From: Euwallacea fornicatus
Lineage: Eukaryota; Arthropoda; Insecta; Coleoptera; Curculionidae
Length of the DNA: 64,000 nt
Direction of reading: 5' to 3'
Assembly (NCBI RefSeq): GCF_040115645.1
Contig: NC_089546.1
Coordinates: 1,798,001-1,862,000 of the forward strand
Positions 36,001-44,753 of the stretch are shown one piece after another. The position numbers were made by a program, and so were the translations under genes. The notes beneath the pieces were generated by a model. It made no database searches and was not told the origin of the DNA. It saw only the letters and a list, made by a program, of their open reading frames with translations. Numbering within the stretch: position 1 is the first letter of the stretch; each line of letters opens with the position of its first letter.

Positions 36001-39000
36001 TAGAGGGTGCTACTTGCGGTCAGTTCCATAGAATTTTTACTCTATACAGGGTGTTTCCTAACTACGTGTAAAAAATTTAAAGGCGTCATTCTCGACTGAT
36101 TTTGAGTCAAAAATGTCTAATAAACATATGTCTGCAAATGTCTTGTTTCCAAGATACAGGGCGTTGACTGAAAGACGTTGAAAAAGGCTTCTAAAGGTTT
36201 GGTGGTATTTACTAACTTGTTTATTGTTAGTTTTTTTTGGTACTTCCACTACTATAAACAAGATAGTCAGTGTTATTTTGGTGTTTTACTCTATAAAGTG
36301 AAAGAATTTAGTTCTGTGTCCCAAAAATCAGATTTTACCTCAGTTTTGAAATTTTTTCCAATGCCTAATTACACTAATCAAGAAATGGCCAATATGGATT
36401 TTGTTTACGGCCTTCCTGATGGTAATTGTCTTTTCTAAAATTCAAACACCCAAATTGAGTCATTTTGGAAATAAAATTTCTTTTTCTTGTCACATTTCAA
36501 CACCCTGTATCTTGGAAACAAGGCATTTGCGGACATGTTTATTAGACATTTTTGACTCAAAATCAGTCGACATTACGCCTTTAAATTTTTTACACGTAGT
36601 TAGGAAACACCCTGTATATTAAACAAGGTAATACAAGAAATTAAAAGCGAAACAAACCAAAAATAAAAATATTGCTCGATTTCCGGTCCGTGGTTGTAGC
36701 CTATTTAAGATGAACTCAGGTATTACTTGGCAGAATTTTCCAAAAAAGTCCCGACTCATGGGCATTGAATACTTGGGGGAAGACAGGAAATCATTTCTTC
36801 GAATCGTTACCAACAATTTTCTAATGAAAGGTGCCGAAGCAAATGCATTGTTTGACAGTTCTTCATAGGATTTTATGTCGTAACCCGTGTCTTTTTTTTT
36901 TTTAATTAAAGACCCATTCTCTACTTACCACTAAGTCGTCTATTCTATATTTCTTACATACTTGCTGGCCTTTCACTGCTAAAATTTCACATGATATTAA
37001 CACACGTTTCTCTCATTGTTTTAGGAACCATAAGTACAATTCATACTTCATTTCTGGATGCTCAGCCTTTTTTAAGGTCTTCCGCGTCTCAAGCTCTGCA
37101 TTGCCTTATTTAAGAAACCCAATTTAAATGCTACTTGACTACATAATTCTCATTACGAGATATAGTGTCTTACCCTTCAATTTTCGTTCTATTTTTAATA
37201 ATATCCGAGTTGGTACACATGCCGACGACGTATTTTGGCGCTAAATTCTTCACACTTACACCACTGCTCAATTTATTTAATATAGCTGCTTTTTGTTCTA
37301 TACTTAAAGTAACGCGTTTACATTTGCTTTTAATAATAATACGTATGTTAATAAGAAGAGCAAATGATCAGCTAAGAAATAACTTAATGCAGATACAATA
37401 GCAGGGCCGAAGACAGCATTCAGTGAATGTGGAACGGTTAAAAAAAGTAACTAAAGTAATCAAAGACTATTTGTGAGCAGAAAATCAAAAAGAAACCAAT
37501 TTTCTATTAACAAACAAGTTTTTTCACTCATTACGTACTGTTTAATTCAGTTTGTATTGCTTTTTTTACGAAATTTATAGCTAATTTTCTCAAAAATTAT
37601 TCAATAGATTGTGAATTGCATTACACCATCCAATGCAGTTGTGAAAGGCCTTGAATTTGATGTGTCACGTGGCTCTGATAAAAACTGTTTTGATATATTT
37701 TGAGAATTTTTCGAAATTTTTATTTTTCAGATTAAGGACAAATCAAATTTTGGTTGGATGATCCTGTGTAACTGTGGTCAATGCTTAAAATAAACTTACT
37801 TTCTTAATATTATTTAACAATTAAGGGAAAGGAAAATACAAATACATGCTTTAATGAAAAAGTGGAAGGTGAATTTTAAATTTGAAATTTCATACTGATA
37901 AGAACGGTAGTACATCTATGGAAACACTAAGATAAAGTAAACCGTTAAGTTATCTCTGTAATGATACAGGTAACTGTCTCTTATCGATAGCTTCATATTA
38001 AGATAAAATCAGAAGTCAGTTATACTGTAGTCTTCATAGAGACTAACAGCGTTGACAAAATCAGAAATGACTTTATCACAATCATCGTTTTACATGAACT
38101 CAGAACGAGCTAAATTGTTACAAAAAAATGTACCGTGTTGAATGTTTTTTGTGTTAGTGTGGACTTAGCTTAAAGAACAGAATGGTAGTAAGAGCTACTA
38201 TAATGTTATCTGATATAGTGTGTTCATTTAAAAATTTGCCACCTCAAATATGAAACTACTGAGAAAAGTGGTGTTCCAGGTTGTGAAGGAGGCACAGTTT
38301 TGACATTACTTGCGTAAACTTAATAGCCTCCCTTTGCCACACCGCTATACCCACTTGAAAATTTTGAATGGCACTGTCCATCGAGTTACACCTCCCATGA
38401 AAGATAATTAAAAGTGCAAAATATCGGTGTATTAAAAAATACGATTTGTTAAAGCGCTTTTGAAAGGTCAAGGAAAAACTGATACCACGATTTCAAATAC
38501 AAGTAATAAATATTCGAACTTCTCAGATTATTTGATATTTTTTTCTGCTTAATAAAAAAATAAATAAATAATCGTTTTTCATTAAATGCGACACATTTCA
38601 GTGATCTATTTTCAGACAGAAATTCATTTTGCACAAATTTTGTCATTTAGTATTTGTTAAACAGTGCATTCATTAACATCTTGATTAACATGGTATATTC
38701 TGTGGAAGAAAGCAGAAAATGGTTTTAATTTAAGGTGCGACTAGCCAATCCCCTCGATAGATGACTAAGGTTTTCAACGAGAAATATCCTCATAGAAATG
38801 TTTCTCATGTCTACGTAAAGCAACTTCTAGCAAAATTTGCGACAAGCTCAGTAGCCAATTTAACACTAAATCAAACGAAACTATTGAATGAGGCTGCAGC
38901 AATTGAAGTTTTGGGACAATTTGTAAGTAAATCAATCACATTAATTATAAAAGTGTCTCGACAAACTGAAATGTCAATTGGTTCTATTGCAAAAATGACG

Positions 39001-42000
39001 AACATACGCAGGTTCCACCCATACAAAATGAAAATTCATCGGGTATCGGCTGAGCATGAATCCGATCGCAGAATTGAGTTTTGTCAATGCATGATTTATT
39101 ACCACTACTTCAAATTTTGTTAAAAAATATTTGTTTCTCCGATGAGTTCACATTTTATTTAACTAACTTGTTAACAACGAAAATTTTTATTATAGATGTG
39201 ACTAAAATTCTAATGTGTTTCGGGAAGGCCATATTTATTGACCTCAAAAAGTTAATGTATGGGCTGAGTTATTGGGAGATACTGTAATTAGACCATTATT
39301 CATCGATGGTAACCTGGATGATAAGACATACCTCAATACATTACATGAGTCAATTGGTCATATTGTAACAGAGGCTGTAACTAGTAATAATGGTAGTAGT
39401 AGTAGTAAGTAGATCATAACAGCGGTTATTTACTAAACGAAAATATTTGGTACTCTGATAGAAACGGTACATCGCCACATTATGTCATGCCGGTGCGACA
39501 ATGGCTTGATGGCGAAAGAGGAGCAATTGAATGGCCCCCAAAGTCTCCCGATTTAATTCTTCTTGATTTTGTTCTTTTGGGTTCATCTTAAATTAGTTGA
39601 TAATATATTATATCCCGAAGATATTGATGAACTAAAAAGTCGGATAATCTCATAATATTAGAGACACTTCAAAGAGTGCGACAGGAATTTGAAAGCAGAT
39701 TGTATTTATATTCAGGACCAAATGGGAATAATTTTGAAAATTTCTTGACTTCAATGTGACAAAATTATAAGCATAAGAACGTTATTCTTAATTGTTTGCT
39801 ACGCGTAAGTTAATTTTTTAACTCCATTGATAAATAAGATTAAATTCGTTTTTCTTTTGTTTTTTCTTGATTTTTGAAAAAACGTTTTAACAAATCAAGA
39901 TTCTTAATGTATCGATATTTTGTACATTTAATTGACTTTAATATGGGGTGCAACTCGGTGGAGGACGCCATTGAAAATTTTCATGTGAGGGTAGCGGGGT
40001 GACAAAGGGTGACCATTAGGTTTGTGCCAATAATATCAAAAGTGTTCCCCTTCATAGCTTGCAAGACCACCTAACTCAGCACGTTCCTACGTATATCCAT
40101 TTCTACAATATTTGCGGTGGCAAGTTTTCAAATGAAGACACTGTATATGGAAGCGACGGATTTAAGAATGAAGAAGTTTTAAAAACTAGTCACGTTGGCT
40201 GTCTCAATGGGACACTTAAAAAGAAATTTGAAACCTCATACCCACACAATAACGATGTTATTAAGACAATGATTAGATCATGTAATCTTAACGTTAACTA
40301 AAATAAAATTGAATATACAGGGTATTTCCTAAGTACGGTACATAACTTCGGGAGCGTATTCTACAGCTAAAATAACGGTAATTTTTTTATATAAACTATA
40401 TCCCAAAAATGCTTCGTTGCGGAAATACAGGGCGTGAAAATTTTATTGTCTGAAATTTAATGTCTCACACACAGATAAATAAACGGTGTTGGTGACTAGT
40501 AACATGTCGACAATTTCGCTACTAAACAGGCAAGTACACAACAAAAAAATTCATATCTTCATACAAGTATTTCTTCTCTTAAGAATAATAAAAAATAATG
40601 AAAAAATTTAGCTAAAATGTTTTTTATTTATTTACTCGAAAACGGTGCGTCCTACGAAAAAAAGTCAAGAGACCTTTTTTCTTCCAAATCGAACACATAA
40701 TTAAAAAAGGAACAAAATATTGGAAAAGAACATTGGCGTATCACATTTTTCCTTTAAAATATCCAGCAATTACCCTGTCCGCACGCCACTGGTTGTATAA
40801 CAGCCACTGTTTTTAGCCTAAAATTCGCATCGTTGTTAACTTTCAAACTCTCTAAAATTTCATTAAAATGTCTCAAGTAGTTTCGGAAATATTAAAAAAA
40901 TTGTAATAAAAAAAAAAAAATTCGCACCCTGTATTTTCGCAACGAAGCATTTTTGGGATATAGTTTATATAACAAAATTATCTTTATTTTAGCTGTAGAA
41001 TACGCTCCCGAAGTTATGTACCGTACTTAGGAAACACCCTGTATATTTTGTTAGTGATTTTCACGAAGGAGTCAGAAACTCTTACTGGAACCCAAGAAAA
41101 TGAAGTAATCACGGCGTTATCTACTTCATGAGTGAGTAGGGTTACTTGTAGTCACAGTTTGAGATGAACTCAAACGGAGGAAAACGAAGAATAACTTTGC
41201 TAATTGAGTTTTGTGCCTTGATAAAATAAACTGTTATCACCATCAGAAATAACATGAATTTATTTGCGGTTCTTCATTTGTACACATGAACAAGACAAAT
41301 ACGTTATTAATCACGTTCATTTCTGTAATGTTGCTTTAATGAGAGAGTTAGAATGGCATCTGAAACCTCATAGTTTTTGAATAACGATGTTATCAAGCGT
41401 AGGTATAATGCTATCTTAGAATTAGTTTTATAGAGTTAGAAGCCTCAGATGTTTCTATTTAAAACGTGTCAAATAATGAAAAACTTAATCTGTAACGAAA
41501 GCATTGATAACTGTTGTCTGAATTAGGAACAGCTTTCGTTGGTTCTAGAGTTTAAAAATGTACATACATTTTAAATATAAATATTTAGATTTAATTTTGA
41601 AAATCGTATGAATAATGTATTTTTACAGCTTCAAGCCCAACAAGCTTACTCTGAATTCCAACATGGTATTTGGGAGCTGCTCAACCAGGCTGGAAATCTC
41701 AACAGTATCCCTGATGCAAGAACCTATAGACAGATCAGGTATTACTCTGTGGTTGGCCCTGCAGCCTTGTCACCTGATCAACTTGATAGGGTAAGTATGA
41801 AACAAGAGTGGAAAATGCAAATTTAATAAAAGCGAAGAAATACTTGATTAATATTCATCATTTATGAGTTTCCATCTTACATTAAAAAAAAATGACGAAT
41901 AATTTGAAGAATGCGAAGAAGGTGAGGTGCTTTACTCGATTATATCAAGTGCAATAATTACGCTGGTGTTAAATGGATGAATGAATTAGCGTAAACTGAA

Positions 42001-44485
42001 ACAAGGTGTTTAAGATCAAGTATTACTAATCACTTTCCTGGAATCATCTTGCCACGTAACACAAGCATTAAATTAATATTTTTATTTACCTAAACCAATT
42101 TAAATAAAATCTACATAATATTACAGTACAACAGACTAATAAATGATATGTTGGCCATCTACAATACTGCCACAGTGTGCAGCTTCAACGACCATTTCCA
42201 TTGTGGACTTCGGCTGCAACCAGATTTGAATAAAATTATGGCCAAAAGTCGCAATTGGGATGAACTGCAACATGTCTGGATCGAGTGGAGAAGGCAAACT
42301 GGACAGAAAATGAAGGAGCTTTATGAGCAAATGGTGCACTTGTCTAATGCAGCGTCTAAATTAAATAGTAAGTTTGAATAAAATTTACAGCTAAAATTTA
42401 ATGGCAATTTTGCAGATTTTACCAATACGGCTGATTATTGGTCTTTTCCATTCGAGTCTCCCAGTTTAGAATTGGACTTAGAAGATGTTTGGGCTGATAT
42501 TAAGCCTTTGTATGAACTACTGCATGCTTACGTCAGACGGAGGCTCAGAGAATACTATGGGCCTGAAAGGATCAATAGGCAGGCTCCTTTGCCTAGCCAC
42601 ATTTTAGGTGAATATTAATTTTAAGTGGAGTTTTTGTTACTTACTGAAACAATTGGATATTTCAGGGAATATGTGGGCCCAAAGCTGGAGTAACATTTTC
42701 GACATAACTCAGCCCTATCCAGGCCAAAATTTTCTGGACGTTACTCCTGAAATGTCCAAACAGGTTTAAAATTACAAAATGATCTAGTTTCTTAAATAAA
42801 TATGTACTTTTTCCTTAGGGTTACACTCCAATAGACCTGTTTAGACTTGGAGAAGACTTCTTTGTTTCCATGAATATAAGTGCCATGCCTCTGGATTTCT
42901 GGCAGGGGTCCATATTCGAGGAACCGGGTGATAGAGTAGTTTTGTGCACCCCTTCGGCTTGGGATTTTTGCAATAGACGAGACTACAGGTAATTGATTTT
43001 GCTTTTAGTATCAGAATACATTTTCGATTCTTAAAATTTTAGGATTAAAATGTGCGCTCATCCAAATATGAAGGATTTAATCACCGCCCACCATGAAATG
43101 GCTCACATTCATTATTTTATGGCCTACAAAAATCAACCGAAGGTGTTCAGAGATGGAGCCAATCCTTGTTAGTAAAATTTTATTAATAATTTTTATATCA
43201 ATGTGATATTTGGTATTTTTAGCGTTTCACGAGGGACTCGGGGAGGCTATAGGACTCTCAGTAGGTACTCCGAAGCACCTTCAAGCATTGGGATTAGTGC
43301 CTGTTTCTGTAGATGACACAGCAGTAGATATTAACTACCTCTATCAAATGGCGTTGGATAAAATAACTTTCCTACCATTTGCCTACGTAATGGACAAATG
43401 GCGTTATGATGTTTTTAAAGGGAAAATCGGGAGGGAGGAGTACAATTGTCATTGGCATATTTTAAGGTAGATAAAGAGTGTAAAATACTAGAAAATAAAG
43501 TAGTTAGTGAGATACAAAATAAGGTATGAGAAAGTTTTACATTCAGTAAAGTAATTAGATCTATTTCTTTATGTAGGTAGACAAATTTTCAGTTTTAAAT
43601 GCTTATAATAATTTCTGGTGTGGTTAAAATTATTCGACACTTGGTAAAATAGGCGATAAATTATAATTACGTAAAACAAATTAAAGATTTAGTTGAGCCT
43701 AAAAGCCGCAAGGATTTCCCAAATACCTAAAATGCCTTTACGTCACAAAAATCTTTTAATGAGATTTATTGTAAATGATCGAATCTATGATCCTCAAGAG
43801 TTCTCAACGGAAAAGGTCACTATTGGTTTTGGAACATTGAAAGAATGTTTTTTTCGAAGTGGCCATATTGGATATGGAAAATTTTGTGTTTTTTTTTATA
43901 GTGTCGAGAATGTTTTTCAAAAAAATTCATTTTTCTACAAATTTGTTTCGTTTGACCATATTTTGTGAAGAAATTTGAAATCTGACACCATTGCCTGAGT
44001 TGCGTTAAGAAAGGGTAGGTATTCAATTTTCTTCAAAGTGGTTTGATTAGATAAATCATGTCCACCTTCCTTTGATGAGTGAGTGTTATCAAAGAGATTT
44101 GAATTTCCTTAGAGAGGCTTTGACATCAATGGTGTTTTTTATGATACTTTAAATGCCTGTGCCTTTTCAGTGTTGACGTTGATACTAGTAAACAAGCCGA
44201 ACATTTTTGTTTACGTTAAGTTTCTAATTAAATTTCTTTACTAATGAAGTTTTAATATTTACTTCGCTTTCACCATTTTTAAGGAATTATTTAATATTAA
44301 GTTAATTTTCGGAAAAATTCTTCTTAGGCTTATACCATTTTTTAAAAATTATCATAAAGACTTAAATAGGTATTTCTTAACTTTAGGGAGCAGTATCAGG
44401 GAATAAAACCACCAGTGCTGAGATCTGAAATCAATTTCGATCCTGGTTCAAAGTACCACATTCCAGCCAACATTCCATACATGAG
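24025..44485 (+). CDS. Ance: Angiotensin-converting enzyme-like peptidase (M2), C-terminal exon not found
   Basis: Nine exons in phase: 24025-24399, 41629-41790, 42127-42367, 42416-42607, 42666-42763, 42819-42988, 43043-43167, 43223-43466 and 44387-44485, about 568 residues. The ATG at 24025 is chosen because the longer frame opens with TTG. A signal peptide (KILVLVLILITSKRSYG) is followed by an Asn/Pro/Tyr-rich spacer. Family M2 blocks appear in order: QCTNNVAAQWNFETNV, the YWSFPFESP region, PLPSHILGNMWAQSW, then the zinc motif HHEMAHIHYFMAYKNQP and the third ligand in FHEGLGEAIGLSVGTPKHL. All catalytic ligands are present, but HEMGH reads HEMAH. M2 enzymes are dipeptidyl carboxypeptidases acting outside the cell on peptides. 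The conserved last 60-80 residues after NIPYMR are missing from the model. Confidence 0.85.
26550..27230 (+). pseudogene. Decayed protein-coding remnant, family unknown
   Basis: Plus-strand frames give protein-like stretches in a row with stops and slips between: MEQRHGLAEYRELSNHENFL from 26559, then near 26690 KLGVINVFRAFRKFKIRS, then GLVVIAVGTNFKIILNDNRK near 26905, TNLEPTSYKELID near 27010, GGGLIVKFSALANEIVRRFK near 27060 and YTEYYGEHYLKNFINIVAKM near 27175. The persistence of such sequence over about 650 bases suggests one former gene of roughly 220 residues. I do not recognise the family. It may be a transposon or an integrated foreign gene, but that is a guess. Confidence 0.4.
28268..28916. 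mobile_element. Miniature inverted-repeat element with about 176-bp, near-identical arms
   Basis: It begins CAGGGTGTCCTCGAATTACG and ends in the exact complement, with TA on each side. The arms (28268-28443 and 28738-28916) match almost base for base, differing in essentially one substitution plus an A-run length. Each arm contains a second copy of the terminal motif at its inner part (CTACAGGGTGTTAAAG near 28376). The central 290 bases have no coding potential. The termini and TA target point to mobilisation by a mariner-type transposase. The near-identity suggests recent insertion. Confidence 0.9.
29121..30712 (+). mobile_element. Full-length decayed mariner-type element (copy 2, distinct lineage)
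   Basis: Diverged inverted repeats: CAGTGTTTTCGTAAAGTGTG at the left, and at the right the complement of AGTGCTTTTGTAAAGTATAG. An inner block (AGAAAATTATCCGACTCATCGA against AGAAAAAATCATCTGACGAGTCGA) also matches, the right arm carrying an extra 25 bases or so. TA flanks it. Inside, the plus strand codes in fragments for a mariner transposase: TEREIVEILCINGFRYKVRT from about 29360, FLDEAIFTL-type first acid region near 29800, EHGASLRYAASIR near 30085, and FSNRWKGSRRVIE then PIDYFLWEYF near 30140-30235. Stops and frameshifts abound. Confidence 0.75.
30881..32464 (+). mobile_element. Full-length decayed mariner-type element (copy 3)
   Basis: About 95-bp inverted repeats: the left starts AGGGTGTTCTCAAAGTTGAG, and the right ends with its complement GAGAACACCTTG, with TA outside. 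Inside, a transposase of the DUF4817/DDE type closely parallels copy 1: MAHIHQNNELVDIVLTYGVC from the ATG at 31236, YAERFHLRNHP, then in other frames ILEIFGNDPTTSIRSIAAQI, YHYQRVQAL, LPDLLEDIPLNVRENM and FLHDGAPPHFIQKV, ending PDLTPCDFFSMGLFK. More than five stops or frameshifts inactivate it. Copies 1 and 3 belong to one lineage, but their terminal repeats differ. Confidence 0.85.
31922..32107 (+). pseudogene. mariner transposase C-terminal catalytic fragment
   Basis: A 61-codon open stretch with the second and third catalytic acids (FLHDGAPPHF and PAHSPDLTPCDFF) and the usual NRWIGRNGPLSWP block between them. It belongs to the element at 30881-32464 and is cut off from its N-terminal parts by frameshifts. 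Confidence 0.75.
32470..35740. other. Intronic AT-rich sequence, nothing recognised
   Basis: Within intron 1 of the ACE-like gene. No open frame of note, no transposon ends and no clear tandem repeats. Confidence 0.5.
35749..36046. mobile_element. Half of a mariner-type miniature element (same family as 48075-48794)
   Basis: From CACAGGGTCATTCGTTAACA onward, this matches the arm of the element at 48075-48794: both contain GGACAACCGA/GAGACAACCGA, then the CTGCTATTTCGATAATATCT-like block, a run AAAGTTATGTTTTTTTT, and GATGAGTGGGATGCG. It stops exactly where the miniature element at 36047 starts, and no second arm lies beyond that, so it is a truncated copy. Confidence 0.7.
36047..36614. mobile_element. 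Miniature inverted-repeat element, 568 bp
   Basis: TA-flanked. The left end is CAGGGTGTTTCCTAACTACG and the right end its complement. The arms match for about 115 bases with a few changes. A second terminal-like motif, ATACAGGGCGTTGA, sits near 36155, mirrored by TTCAACACCCTGTAT near 36497. No coding sequence. It lies within intron 1 of the ACE-like gene and abuts a truncated copy of another element. Confidence 0.85.
38690..39780 (+). mobile_element. mariner transposase relic
   Basis: Plus-strand frames give MVYSVEESRKWF near 38691, then an open part 38761-39123 with VFNEKYPHRNVSHVYVKQLL, FATSSVANL and FHPYKMKIHRVSAEHESDRR, followed by broken pieces (SDEFTFYL near 39135, the first acid region). 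This is the mariner order: helix-turn-helix, linker, first DDE strand. Later frames near 39480-39600 keep VRQWLDGERGAIEWP and KSPDL. No terminal repeats were found. It is a third mariner lineage in this intron. Confidence 0.65.
40318..41041. mobile_element. Miniature inverted-repeat element, 724 bp
   Basis: TA-flanked. The left end is CAGGGTATTTCCTAAGTACG and the right end the complement of CAGGGTGTTTCCTAAGTACG. The arms extend about 125 bases and include GTACATAACTTCGGGAGCGT and its complement. A second motif, ATACAGGGCGTGAAAA, sits near 40428, mirrored by CGCACCCTGTAT near 40922. The outer 12 bases resemble the element at 36047, but the remainder does not. Confidence 0.85.
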
Positions 44486-44489
44486 GTAA
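44486..44489 (+). other. In-frame stop created by the ACE exon 9 donor
   Basis: Exon 9 ends ATGAG before GTAAGT. Without splicing the frame continues ATG AGG TAA, so translation would stop one codon past the exon edge, giving a 569-residue ACE. Two plus-strand AATAAA motifs at 44705-44710 and 44712-44717 could serve such a transcript. Confidence 0.4.
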
Positions 44490-44704
44490 GTTTTTGAACC
44501 TTTAAATTCAAGTTAATTTGATCTATATCAGTATAGATTAAGGAAATAACAATACTAGGTTTATAGAGCCCTCTTGGCTCACATAAATAGGCCCCTAAAT
44601 TTATTATAGCGGGAGTTAGGTTCTTATGATTCGCCATGGTTACTCTAGACAAACACAGTACTTTTAATATTACGGATATATTTAAAAAATAACAATAACA
44701 TCAC

Positions 44705-44717
44705 AATAAAGAATAAA
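44705..44717 (+). terminator. Paired AATAAA polyadenylation motifs
   Basis: Two plus-strand AATAAA hexamers, at 44705 and 44712, lie 215-230 bases beyond the ninth ACE exon and just before the convergent repeat-protein gene whose stop is at 44754. They are candidate 3' processing signals for a short ACE transcript. Confidence 0.35.
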
Positions 44718-44753
44718 ACTTAATACTGACAATCATTAAAACTACATCAAGGA

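Larger units (their letters stand above)
24400..41628 (+). other. 17.2-kb first intron of the ACE-like gene, transposon-rich
   Basis: A GTAAGT donor at 24400 and TTTTTACAG acceptor ending at 41628 bracket this intron, against 50-340 bases for introns 2-7. It holds two full-length dead mariners, a third mariner relic, three miniature elements, half of a fourth and an unidentified decayed ORF, each listed separately. Stretches 24500-26500, 27550-28200 and 32470-35740 show nothing recognisable. Confidence 0.8.

Noticed and set aside
39393..39410. Short GTAGTAGTAGTAA microsatellite
   Set aside because: Only a few repeat units, inside a mariner relic; not worth separate annotation.
40059..40301. 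80-codon ORF next to the miniature element at 40318
   Set aside because: It opens with a non-ATG codon and has no domain. Part of it loosely resembles 41340-41400 (CTGAAACCTCATA and AACGATGTTAT), so it is more likely old repeat sequence than a gene.
44664..44700. CACAG followed by TACTTTTAA as the missing ACE exon (expected Tyr-Phe)
   Set aside because: Only the first two codons fit. The frame ends at once and nothing downstream resembles the M2 C-terminus.
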